Below are positions 21,874 to 31,695 of a DNA stretch of 64,000 bases, piece by piece. The stretch comes from Liriodendron chinense. Lineage: Eukaryota; Streptophyta; Magnoliopsida; Magnoliales; Magnoliaceae. Below the pieces are notes generated by a model, which ran no database searches, had not been told where the DNA came from, and saw only the letters and a list, made by a program, of their open reading frames with translations. The translations under genes were made by a program, and so were the position numbers. The stretch spans positions 2,728,001-2,792,000 of the forward strand of contig PVNU02000853.1 in the NCBI GenBank assembly GCA_003013855.2, given 5' to 3'. Every line of letters starts with the position of its first letter. The first letter of the stretch is position 1.

Positions 21874-22910
21874 CCCTCCGTGTCTCTTGCCAGCTTCCTT
21901 GGATTGTGTTTAGTCTATTTATTTTAGAAAATTCATGGGAAGCTGTGCTTTGGATGGCTAACAAGCTTTGTGTTTTGCAGGATTGGACATTTCAAGTGTT
22001 AGCCTCAAGGTCATTGGACTTTTCAGTAAAATCTGAGGACCTAAGCCTCATTTTCTTGTGGTTAGTTTAACTCCTATATATCATTCTTATATCATCTTAA
22101 TTGTTGAAACTAAATTTTCCTGCCTTGCTAATCTTTGTTATGATCTACCTTACTTAATAATTAACCTTCATATGTGATCTTACATTTGTTGGATGATTAT
22201 TATACAGTAGGTGTCATTCTCAATTAATTTTAAACAAGGCATTGAATATTGAGAAAATGTTGTCTACATCATAATATAGACAAAACTTGAACTAAGAAGT
22301 CTCACTATTGGCCTAAATCCATATCAGAGGATTAAGCCTCATCATTCATGAGCATAATAGGAAAATCTGGATATAAGATCCATTATCTCAGTTTGTCTTA
22401 GAATTCAGTCATCTTAGGCATCAAAATTTCTTAAAATCATATAGTTAAACCTATACTTTTGATCTGAAATGATGATGTACCTTTGGCCAACCTAAATTGC
22501 ATAATTAAGTCACAAACAAACCATGTTTAAAGAAACAAAAGTAAAACCTGTTGTGCAGATTTTCAAAATTGAACAGATTGTGCAAATTAGGGCGTACGAC
22601 CGGTCTGGCGACCAGTCGTGGACTGTACAGCGGGCGCAAAAAGGGGTTTTTAAAGGCAAACGGGCTTGCTCAAAATCATTCCAATCTCATTTTTCTCTCC
22701 TCTTCTTTCATCCTAGAGGTCTCTCCATCACTCCTAAAGCTTCCCTAGGTCTCCAATCGAAGATTAAAGCTCTCCAATGTGGTACATTGTCTTCCAAATA
22801 GAAGTTTTCATCATCTTCTTCATTGGTAAGGGCTTTGAATTTGTTCTTCCTTGTTGCATCTTCCTCTTTTGAATCCTAGGGCATACTTGTAAGGATTATA
22901 GGGCTCTATT
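21874..22910 (+). other. Internal spacer with promoter-like module
   Basis: No coding sequence. Near 22594-22640 is GTACGACCGGTCTGGCGACCAGTCG, then TTTTTAAAGGC about 20 bases later, and a CT-rich leader that runs to the second ORF at 22911. This copies the layout of the element's own LTR promoter (motif cluster, TATA, leader). Confidence 0.45.
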
Positions 22911-24241
22911 ATGTCTTCTCGTGGGAGGCATACTCAGCGTGAACACCATTCGAAGATCCAACACGATGAGGGGCCTCCACAACCCACATCCAAGAAAAAG
23001 GTTTCCAAGGGTAAAGGGGTTGCTTCATCATCTAAATTCCCTTCCAAACCCCGTCCTACAGGGTCAGATACATCATATCTTGCCAATTGACACAACTTAA
23101 AAAATCGTGATGTCTTATGTGAGAAATCCGCCAAAATTGAGGATTTGGCACCTTATCGGTGGTCCAACTTTTGGAGGCAATAGGTTGGGAGCCTGTGCTC
23201 CATATGGGCGAACCTGTGCAGAAAGAAGTAGTCAAAAAATTATATTCATGTTGTCGCATTATTCCTGATGACTCATCTTCCTTCGAAGTTCATTTCGCTA
23301 ATGGGATTTGGACATTCGGTCTTGCTGCCATAGCTGAGGCTACTGGTGTTTCTATTGTTGATGAGGATGAGCTCTCAGATGATGAGAAGACAGATCATGC
23401 CTCTCGAGACACCATGACCAGAGCATTATGCAATGGAGAGTGCCCTAGATGGGTTAATGGCAATGCTCTTCGCGCCTCATTCATGTCATGGGATTATCAT
23501 CTTATACATAACATATTCTTCAAGAATGTATTCCCTAGGAAGAGCAACAAGGCTGATCTTCCAGAAGACATGGTCACCGTTCTTTACAATGTCAGTCAGG
23601 GCCGTCGTATGTGTCTTCCATCATGTATCATGAAAGTCATTCGATCCGCTATCTTGGTTTTCGATGGTCTGTTGGCGGGTCTTCCATTTGGTTATCTCAT
23701 TTATAGGTTGGCTAAAATGATGGGACTCGTTGATCCCTCAGATGTGTATGTGAAACCTCTCATCCTCAATCGATCTATTATCACTAAAATGCACAAGACA
23801 CAAGAAGAACTTCAGCATCGACTTCAGCAGGCCCAGCAGCAGCATGAGGCCCCTCTAGGTTCCTCTGAACCATCTTAGCCTGTGGCAACAGCGCCATCAT
23901 CCAATCCCACCATTGATCCACGATTTGCTCCTGGACGTTTCAGTACGCCCCCACCGGCGTTCTCCCTTCATGGCTCACCTGCAGCGGACTCTTCAGCCTA
24001 TACCGTTGAGCTGCGCCAACTTCAGGACCATTTTACACAGAGACTTGATCGGATCGAGCGGAGATTGGATCAGATGGAACAGACCGATTCTCAGCTGCTT
24101 CAGGGACAGGCCACTCTCCTCGTGCAGCAGGAGGCTATTGTGGATCGCCTTGCTCAGATTAACAGGCGTCTAGAGGCATGCAAGCGCGCTACTCGTGGGT
24201 ATTGTCCACCGCCAAATTTGGGCGATGAGACTGATTTTTAG
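22911..24241 (+). pseudogene. Second ORF: plant transposon-like protein with coiled coil
   Basis: ATG 22911 starts a basic leader (SSRGRHTQREHH), stopped by TGA near 23088 and a frameshift near 23155. The main frame 23159-23878 includes LLEAIGWEPVLHMGEPVQKE, RIIPDDSSSFEVHFANGIWT, LPEDMVTVLYNVSQGRRMCL and LLAGLPFGYLIYRLAKMMG. This resembles the putative plant transposon protein domain (PF20167) found in plant retroelements. A TAG at 23876-23878 separates an in-frame tail (to 24241) with a heptad-rich segment (FTQRLDRIERRLDQMEQTDS). The role is unknown. It occupies the place of env-like ORFs in related elements. Family call is from memory. Confidence 0.6.
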
Positions 24242-25361
24242 CATCGTTTATATGTTGTATCATGTGTCTTGGTCAGGAGTATCTTTTTGGGTGACCAAGA
24301 CATTAGTTCGCTCGTCATGTTATATATTTATACATTTTAGATGACTGTTAGACCTTTGATGATTGAGCTTTATAGTTATATCTGTTTATGACATCACATG
24401 TTTGGATTTCTTCTCTTTGAGCTATATTTTTACATCTTTTTGAGATAGAGTCCATCTATTGCATATATATCGTTGTGCTTGGGTGACTCACCAATTTTTT
24501 GGTATTTTCTTCGATATATACTTGTGTTTTATACTTATATCCATTTTGAGTCTTTTGCCTTATTGAATATTGATTGGGTGAGACTAGCCAATTGGGCTAC
24601 ATACACTTTGAATCTTGTTATAGGTCCATACCGTTTGGCCTATCATCTGCTCTCATCATCATAAATCATATGAGCATGCAATTTTTAAATGAAAATCTGA
24701 TTATTGGAAGGATGGATGGCTAGGGCATAATGCCCCTTTCTGATCCATTATTGCTATAGTGATGGGTCTATTGGTTTTTCTTAGTATATTGATAGGGGGA
24801 GGTTGGATGGTTTGGGCATTAAGCCCTTTTGACTCATTGCTCTGTTTACATATAGCTTATTTTGATTAATTGATCTTAATATACATGCCATTTGAGGTGG
24901 TTGGTTGATTGGGCGAGAGGCCATTTGTGCGTAATGATTAATTGTATATCATGTTGCTATGTGTCACTTCTTTTATCCCATGTTTTTCATGATCTATCTC
25001 CTCCCTTAAATCGTGTGATTGCCATATTTTCTGCGCTTTATTGCTTATTGTTCATGATTTAGCTTCGCCGCTCTTATAGGCATATTCTTTTGCGAGCTAA
25101 CCTTTGTCAATCACTAACAAAAAGGGGGAGAACTATATCCCACCAAGAAGCCGATTTATAGTTTTTTGCAGGCTCTCTTAGGTGCAGGTGTTGAGGGGGA
25201 GAAATTGAAGACATTTCAAGTCTGTAAATGTCATTTTGTATAGTTTAATTTGTAAATTTAATTCTGACATGTAATTGGGTGTAATAGTATTTCTTGGTTT
25301 TAAGATATTCATGATATGGAGATCATGAACGATCTTAGGTTATGTTTTGTCACATAATTGA
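24242..25361 (+). other. 3' internal spacer of the element
   Basis: AT-rich, non-coding. It contains a degenerate internal repeat, with GGTTGGATGGTTTGGGCATTA-like blocks near 24710 and 24800 and a related one near 24900, and a minor AAAAAGGGGGAGAA purine tract near 25120. Confidence 0.6.
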
Positions 25362-25374
25362 CAAAGGGGGAGAT
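25362..25374 (+). other. Polypurine tract before the 3' LTR
   Basis: CAAAGGGGGAGAT directly before TGTTAGTGCA, the classic copia plus-strand primer. Confidence 0.88.
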
Positions 25375-25749
25375 TGTTAGTGCACTGATTAGTGCATCGT
25401 ATTGTCAATTTCATGATTGTTTAAGTCAGTCGAGTTTTGTGAGCTCCCGACGAAGATTGAAAACTCAAGACTTGAAGATCGTAGCAGCTCTCCGCACTTA
25501 AGTTCAAGCCAAATCAAGCTCGGAAGGTAAGTTGCATATAGACAGCCTATAGGATCCCAAAACACCCAAGTTTATGGCATTCGAATCATACTTTATGTTT
25601 GCTAGTTGATCCACGGACTTAAGGTCAAGATGATCAGTCTTAGGACCTCCATTATGTAGGTGCCAATCAGTTGAAAAACTAGGAAAACCATCTCTGTGTG
25701 CACCTTAAAAGATGATGGAGTTCACCCTATTTCAGGCCCTGAAATAAGC

Positions 25750-26090
25750 CTGTCGACCAGTCGGAAGACCGGTCGGCCGATAGAGGTATTCAGACAGCAA
25801 GTCTTTTAAAGATACAAATCTCATCTCTATCTGCCTGAAGACCGATCTGAGGACTGGTCGTTGGCCTCCTAGGACCAGTCGTAAATGGACGAAAAACATA
25901 TAGCTACCATTTGGGTGAAATTGATAAAAGGGAGACCGGTCTGAAGACCGGTTGCTGGTCTCCCAAGACCAGTCGTAAATGGACTAAAAATGTCCAGTGA
26001 CCTCAATGCTGAAACTATTAAAGGAAGACCGGTCCCAGGACCGGTCGACAGACCAGTCGGACACTCAATCAAGACCGGTCCTCAGGGGTC
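25750..26090. repeat. ACCGGTC/ACCAGTC motif cluster in the 3' LTR
   Basis: Repeated AGACCGGTC, GACCAGTCG and GACTGGTCG variants, some as inverted pairs. They end about 55 bp before the LTR TATA box. Confidence 0.85.
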
Positions 26091-26145
26091 TTAGACAGGT
26101 CGTACGTTACCGTTTTATATCCGTTGGAGCCCGATTCTTGGAGCA

Positions 26146-26151
26146 TATAAA
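26146..26151 (+). promoter_or_regulatory. TATA box of the 3' LTR
   Basis: GGAGCATATAAAGGCAT. It is present only in the 3' LTR; the equivalent region is deleted from the 5' LTR. Confidence 0.7.
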
Positions 26152-27192
26152 GGCATATTTCAAGGGTTTTAATGGTAGCTTTTGACACACCCATTTAGAG
26201 CATTAAGAGAGGCAATTAAGACCTTCACCTAATCTCTTTTGCTTATCATTGTCTTGAGTTCATCCTTCAAACCTAGCCATTAATGGCAATACATTGAGTA
26301 TTCAAAGCTCGGTTTTAACAATGAACTCATAGGCTGTCCCTATCATTGAAACTTCAACTTAAAGTCATTTATAGCCATTGAATGATTAGATTGATAGTTC
26401 CTTCATCAACCATTGCATTGTAATAGGCAAATTGAACATCAATACCTCCTCCCACCTACCCGGCATTAGTCTAGGATCATCATATGCATTGGTAGCTGAT
26501 CGTGGGAGCTTGGAGAGGAGCTAAAGCATTCGTGGAAGCTGAAGCTACTCAACGGCGCTGAATCAGGGCTCATCTCTTGTAAGTGTTTAAGCTTGTAAAG
26601 TCCATTGTTTGATTCTCCCTTCTTGTTGAGATTGGGGTCTAGAGATTGTGACTCAATCTTAGAGTTGTCCTTGAGTAGGACGTGTAAGTCCTTGCATAGG
26701 CCTCCGACACAGGAGAATACGTGAGTTGTCCTTATGTGGGATTTGAGAAGTCCTTGTGTAGGAATAGACCTTGTGTAGGTTGTAAAGGTTGAGAGGTGAA
26801 CCTCATTTAAAACCTCCAATAGTGAATGTCGGTGTACTCAAAGGAGTTGAGTATTTGAACCAGGAGTGGAGTAGACTCATCGTCAAACCACTATACATCG
26901 TGTGCAATGTGGTAAATGCATTTTGTCTATTATTGTCCCTTGTTGATCAATCATATAAGTGTTTAACTGAATGCCCATCTTATATTGGACAAAATGCTCA
27001 TATGCCATCTTTGAATGATTAATACAAGCATGCATATGAACTGTTTGATTAAATGCTTCGCTTAGTATACTTGTCAATCGAGTTAGATTGTGTGTGATCA
27101 ATTGCTTTCATTTACATGTACTTAATTATTAAATTATAGTATAAATGCAATTGAGTTTTTAAATTCGCAACAAAATTTAAAAAGTCCTATTC

Positions 27193-27193
<1 letters not shown>

Positions 27194-27224
<31 letters not shown>
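27194..27224. repeat. Poly-C run (31 bases)
   Basis: Thirty-one uninterrupted C in the 3' LTR; the same site in the 5' LTR has eleven. Confidence 0.95.
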
Positions 27225-27283
27225 AGGACATAAGCATACCTTCAAGCTTATCTCACTAGCGGTAAAACCACAATTTCGCTTAT

Positions 27284-28049
27284 GAACAGGTTGGATGCCT
27301 AATAAACATTATGGTGGGCCCTGGGAAGTTTTCAACGGTGACATCATTGTCCCCACTACTTTCCTTGGTGTGGTCCATATGAGCTTTCGATTTTTAGCTA
27401 ATGCCTTAAAATGATCTCACAAAATGAATGGATGCTGTGGATATAACACATACATCAAGGTAGGCCCTACAGTAAGAGTCGCACGCATGCCTCGCCTAAT
27501 CCACTCCTACAAAGAAAGAAGAAAGTTGTGTATATGTGGTATTCTATGCCTTATAAATATAATAATTTTAAGTTGTTTATACAATGGATCTCACTACTTA
27601 CGGATTGTGCAACAAAGAATCACTGATGTTAGATGCTACTAATTTGATGTTAGTGAATAGTTATGGTTGATATTCAATAGTTTCTCATCCTAAAATGAAA
27701 CTTGAAATAGTGGGCCCACTTTTGTGGCCCACAAATGATTGTTTTAGTGTAAGGATTAGCCATATGCTTTATTGAGTTGGGCTTATCCAAATCATCCATC
27801 TTAAATGAAGACTTGATATGTTATTTAGTGAATTTTAAAGGATTTACTATTCCAAGCTATGTCGTGCATGAATATCCAATTATAGGTTATAAACAGTTTA
27901 CAAGTTATCTAAACACAAACATCTATTTACTTGTAAACAGATTACAACTTAAAGTCAAATAGAACATGCTGTGAACAATTTACACCTGTAATCCGATTAC
28001 AAGTAATTGGATTATAACTTAAAGATTTTACGATCCTCCAAACGACCCC
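27284..28049. repeat. Filler-repeat arm and MITE terminus
   Basis: Continues the palindromic module interrupted at 17426 and 19096 (GGTTGGATGCC..., ATGGTGGGCCC..., CATACATCAAGG). It ends in TTACAAGTTA/TTGTAATCC motifs and a terminal CAAACGACCCC near 28049, a plausible partner for GGGGCGTTTGG at 16529. The outer target duplication is not clear. No gene. Confidence 0.5.
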
Positions 28050-28895
28050 TAACTAAAAAAGACTTTCACATAGACGTTGGTGGGTTAGAATCGACTACCT
28101 TTCTTGGATTTAGGAGGTTAGGAAGGATATTTTTAGCAGAAACTAAAGCTATTGGTACTTTGGTAATTTTATTACCAGGAATTGTATGATCCTCGCCTCA
28201 GGATGTGATATTGATACTCGGGTTTTCAGCTTTTACACAAGTGGGGCCAAGGTTCAAGGATCAGGATCCTCAACCTGTTAGGCTTCTCCAATGGGACTTG
28301 TGTTTGCTAAAAATACTTTGGGCCATTTTCCGGTTAAATGCAGTGCATTGCTATATCATTTCTCTTCTTGACCGTCTATTTGAAGGCCACCAATTTTTAT
28401 GGTCAGGATTGTATTGTCAAGGATATTACCAAGACATGGGCCCTGCTTGCCCAACTCAAAACTCGAGTACCCTATGTGCATTCTGGGTCGAGGTCCTAGA
28501 GGATTTTTATCATGTGGAGCCCATTGTGATGTATGTGCCTTACATTAGCACTGTCCATCCATTTTGATAGCTCATTTTAGTGCATGATCCAAAAACTGAA
28601 GCAGATCCAAATCTTAGGTGGACCGTAACTAAGAAAACAGTTGTGATTGAATCCCCACCATTAAAAATTTCTTGGGGCCACCAGAATGTTTATTTGCCAT
28701 CCAACCTTTAATAAGGTCACAAAGACCTGGATGAAGAGACCACACAAATCAGCTTGATCCAACACTTTTGTGGCATATAAGAAGTTTTTAATTGCCAACT
28801 ACCACTGTTTCCTTTATTATGGTCTACTTGAAATTTGCATCTACTTCATTTTTTGGATCATGTCCTAAAATGAGTTTTCAAAATGGATGAAATTT
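28050..28895. repeat. Further palindromic filler module
   Basis: From about 28510 the standard module runs: CCCATTGTGATGTATGTG, TGCATGATCCAAAAACTGAAGCAG, centre, TCATTTTTTGGATCATG, AAAATGGATGAA. It stops near 28895. The first 450 bases are unrecognised, with no credible ORF. Confidence 0.5.
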
Positions 28896-30050
28896 AAATA
28901 TGTAGACTTGGACTGTGGGTGGATTGTGCTTGTTGCCACAAGGATTTGGATAACAGATTTGGATGGCTGAGATTAGCCACGTAGCCTTCAAGCTGCATCC
29001 AAGAACTTCTCTTGTCCGCTGAACTTATAAGAGGAAAATGAGTAAGCCGGGGGGGGAGGAGCCATTGAGCGGTGAGGGACTCTCCGATGCCTAATTCAAG
29101 TCTAGGAATAAGGAGAATTAGGGTTTGCAGGCTATAATGTTTCGTCCCTTTGGGGTACAAATTCAAGCCCTATTTATAGGACTTGCGGGTGGTTTAGAGA
29201 ATCGGATCCTGCTAGGATACGTCAATAGAGTCCCTATTTTATTAAGATTCTCCCTCCGATCACGTCAGGGAGATCCTACTTATGAATAGAAGCATATCCC
29301 AGAATATCTGAATGGAATATCCGAATCTGCGTAAATGCCTTTGGACCGCCTTCAGGCGGTCGGTATTACGGACCACCTTTTATCTGGTCATCTGTTCTCA
29401 TCAGAGAGGTCAGTGCCCGAGCCTTTGTACTTGGGTCCGTTTCAGACTATAGATCTCAGGCGATGAGAGGTCTTTATAGTGTCTGTCTCCTGGGTGGAGC
29501 ATTGTCGACAGATCATCAGTTGTCGACTTAGTTGACAACCAAGTCTCATTATACTGGTAGTAGTTTGTCGAAAGCCAATACAGGCTATCGTCGTATAGTC
29601 CTCGGCTTATCCCGAGCTGAGGACTACTACTCGAGCCTTTTTTGGAATGAGCTTCCTCACATCTATGGGCCATGGGCCAGCTCAAATTATCTCATAACAA
29701 TGCTTATGAGTTTGATTTATCATTGTGCATGAAAGAGGGGTTATATCTGACCGGAGTCACCACTAGCCAATTACTCCATTCCCACAATTGACTAGACCTG
29801 TAAAAATGTCAGGATAGGGGATCCGAATATGCTCAATCTTAAGATGACTTATTGATCTATTACTAAAAGATTTCAGGTAAGGAACCATGATTACAGAGAG
29901 GTAAGGTGTTAGGCACCCACTATGCCCGTACAAATATACGGTCTTTACTTGATAGATCAAACACACTATTAAGGATTACGATTAATTTTTGTGCGCTAAT
30001 GATGCAAGGGTATGTGTATAGCGTTGTGTTAAATGTAGCACTATGATGAG
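28896..30050 (-). other. LTR-like non-coding sequence with minus-strand TATA box
   Basis: No coding potential. The minus strand has GTCCTATAAATAGGGC (TATA at 29171-29178) followed by a leader with AACCCTAATTCTCC, in the manner of a plant LTR R-U5 region. I could not find a convincing terminal TG...CA pair with target duplication, so it may be a fragment. Confidence 0.4.
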
Positions 30051-30877
30051 GGCAGTACTTAACATTACATCCAAAGGCATTGCATTAACATATATAAAAA
30101 CAGAAACCCATCTCCTCACCTCGACATCAGAGACACCTGAACAGGCAGATACAAGGCACACCACCGTGCAGAGTTGGGCCGGACATTGTCGACTGAAACA
30201 AGCATCTATCGGAACAAACCCAACATCTCTACGATCATCCCATCCCATCCATACCCATTCATCAGAGCCGTCCAACAAACCACATTCCTTGTCAATGGCA
30301 TTGCCTCGAACAACCCATGTGTCAATTCAATCTCTCCACAATAAACATACCCAGAGATGATCAAATTTCACGAAACCTCATCCCTATCAGGTTTTTCATC
30401 TCATACACAACGTGCAGCTCTAATACAAGAGCACTTCAAATAGACATCAACCAACATATTGCAAATGAAGATATCACATTGGAATTCAAATTTGATGATA
30501 TGGGTGTGTACCGATTTGGCATGTTTGATAGCGAATATGGAAGAGCAGGCCTTTAAGACAAATGGGTAAGTGAATTTACTCGGTTTCACACCGTGTTGAA
30601 GTATTTGGGAGTATAAGAAGAGAGAATTTCCAAACGGGCCATTGACAGCATAAGCTTTGATCATGGAATTCCAAGAGTAGAAATTGGGGGAGGGCATGTG
30701 GTCGAAGACAGACTGTGCATAATCGATCGAGCTAAGATCAATGAGCTTGAGAGAAGATGGTTGTGGAGGGGTAGAGCATGGATTTGATGGATTTGGGTGA
30801 GGGAAGTGGAATTGAAAAGGATGGGAAGGAAGGAAGACAGAGGGGGAGAGCTCATTCTCTGATTCACAATGTAGCAT
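30051..30877 (-). pseudogene. Second copy of the PPR pseudogene
   Basis: The minus strand from 30877 reads a leader, then YSWNSMIKAYAVNGPFGNSL and LQHGVKPSKFTYPFVLKAC. After a frame change come text matching CLVSACSGVSDVEVRRWVSV and NAMPLDVMLSTALI, where similarity stops near 30051. It is a close paralogue of 15668-16452 plus 2236-2537, but lacks the Tat insertion and everything after the VMLST motif. Frameshifts near 30400 and a truncated end make it non-functional. Both copies lie on the same strand about 14 kb apart. Confidence 0.85.
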
Positions 30878-31030
30878 TGATTTTAATTCACATTATTTAT
30901 AATTCACATGATTCTAATATATATTAATTACATGTAATTGATTTTATAATTCTAATTCACATGATTTCAATATATATTAAATATATGTAATTGATTATAT
31001 ATAATATTTTTAAATTAATTGACACCCATC
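30878..31030. other. AT-rich spacer
   Basis: A tandem-like AT-rich stretch in which ATTCACATGATTCTAATATATATTAA recurs in part at about 30901-30990. No gene. Confidence 0.5.
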
Positions 31031-31136
31031 TAGGCTGCCATGGACAGCGGCCAGTTAGGCGCCCAAATACAAATAGAGAGAGAGAGAGAGAGAGAGAGCT
31101 GCCATGGACAGCGGCCAGCCAAGCTCCCTAATACAA

Positions 31137-31171
<35 letters not shown>

Positions 31172-31208
31172 AGCCATGGACAATGATTGATCGAGTGCCC
31201 AAATACAA

Positions 31209-31247
<39 letters not shown>

Positions 31248-31250
31248 CTG
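31031..31250. repeat. Three-unit minisatellite with (AG)n tails
   Basis: Units begin GCCATGGACAGCGGCCAG or a variant, end CCAAATACAAAT, and are each followed by an AG run (near 31072, 31138 and 31210). The repeat length grows with the AG tract from about 70 to 90 bp. Confidence 0.8.
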
Positions 31251-31604
31251 AGAGGGGGGGTTACCAGCTCAAGTGGTTGGACAGAGAATGCAAGGTGGTT
31301 GGACAAAGACCGTCGAGTGGTCTAACAGGGAGGATAACCGGACAAGGAGGATGATTAAGTTGTCAAACAGGGACTGTCAGGAATTAAGGTCGGGCTTAAA
31401 TAGGGCCAATCGGGATTGAAGGTCGCTTACGCTTGGGTAAGCTAGGGTGAAAAAACATAACGATCGAAATTTAGGGTCAGGCAAGGACAGGCGGACAGGT
31501 GAACTGTTGCTCGCACTCGAGTCAAGTAGGGCAAAAAAAAAAAAAAGGAGGGGAGCTCTCGACCAAAAAATCAGAAAGGGGGTTAGGGCTCGGGTAAGTG
31601 GCAA

Positions 31605-31608
<4 letters not shown>

Positions 31609-31681
<73 letters not shown>
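31609..31681. repeat. (TA)n microsatellite
   Basis: About 36 TA dinucleotides without interruption. Confidence 0.95.
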
Positions 31682-31686
<5 letters not shown>

Positions 31687-31695
31687 CTAAGCTGA

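Larger units (their letters stand above)
25375..27278 (+). repeat. 3' LTR, full length (1,904 bp)
   Basis: Starts TGTTAGTGCACTG and ends CAATTTCG (CA decayed to CG) before the CTTAT duplication. It contains an ACCGGTC cluster (25750-26090), a TATA box (26146-26151) and a 31-base C run (27194-27224). Confidence 0.9.
19096..27283 (+). mobile_element. Pol-less copia-like LTR retrotransposon with unequal LTRs
   Basis: The element 19101-27278 (8,178 bp) is flanked by the perfect duplication CTTAT (19096-19100, 27279-27283). Removing it rejoins an arm of the filler repeat. LTR starts (TGTTAGTGCACTGATTAG) at 19101 and 25375 match. A tRNA-Met-type primer site follows the 5' LTR and a purine tract precedes the 3' LTR. 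Inside are a broken copia Gag and a second ORF resembling a plant transposon protein. Protease, integrase, RT and RNase H are absent. It must have moved with enzymes supplied in trans. Confidence 0.92.

Noticed and set aside
28896..30050. Complete solo LTR with minus-strand TATA
   Set aside because: A TATA box and leader are present, but no TG...CA termini with matching 5-bp flanks could be found, so only an LTR-like fragment is reported.
31055..31306. Open frame of Ser-Leu repeats on the minus strand
   Set aside because: It is a translation of the (AG)n minisatellite and has no protein character.
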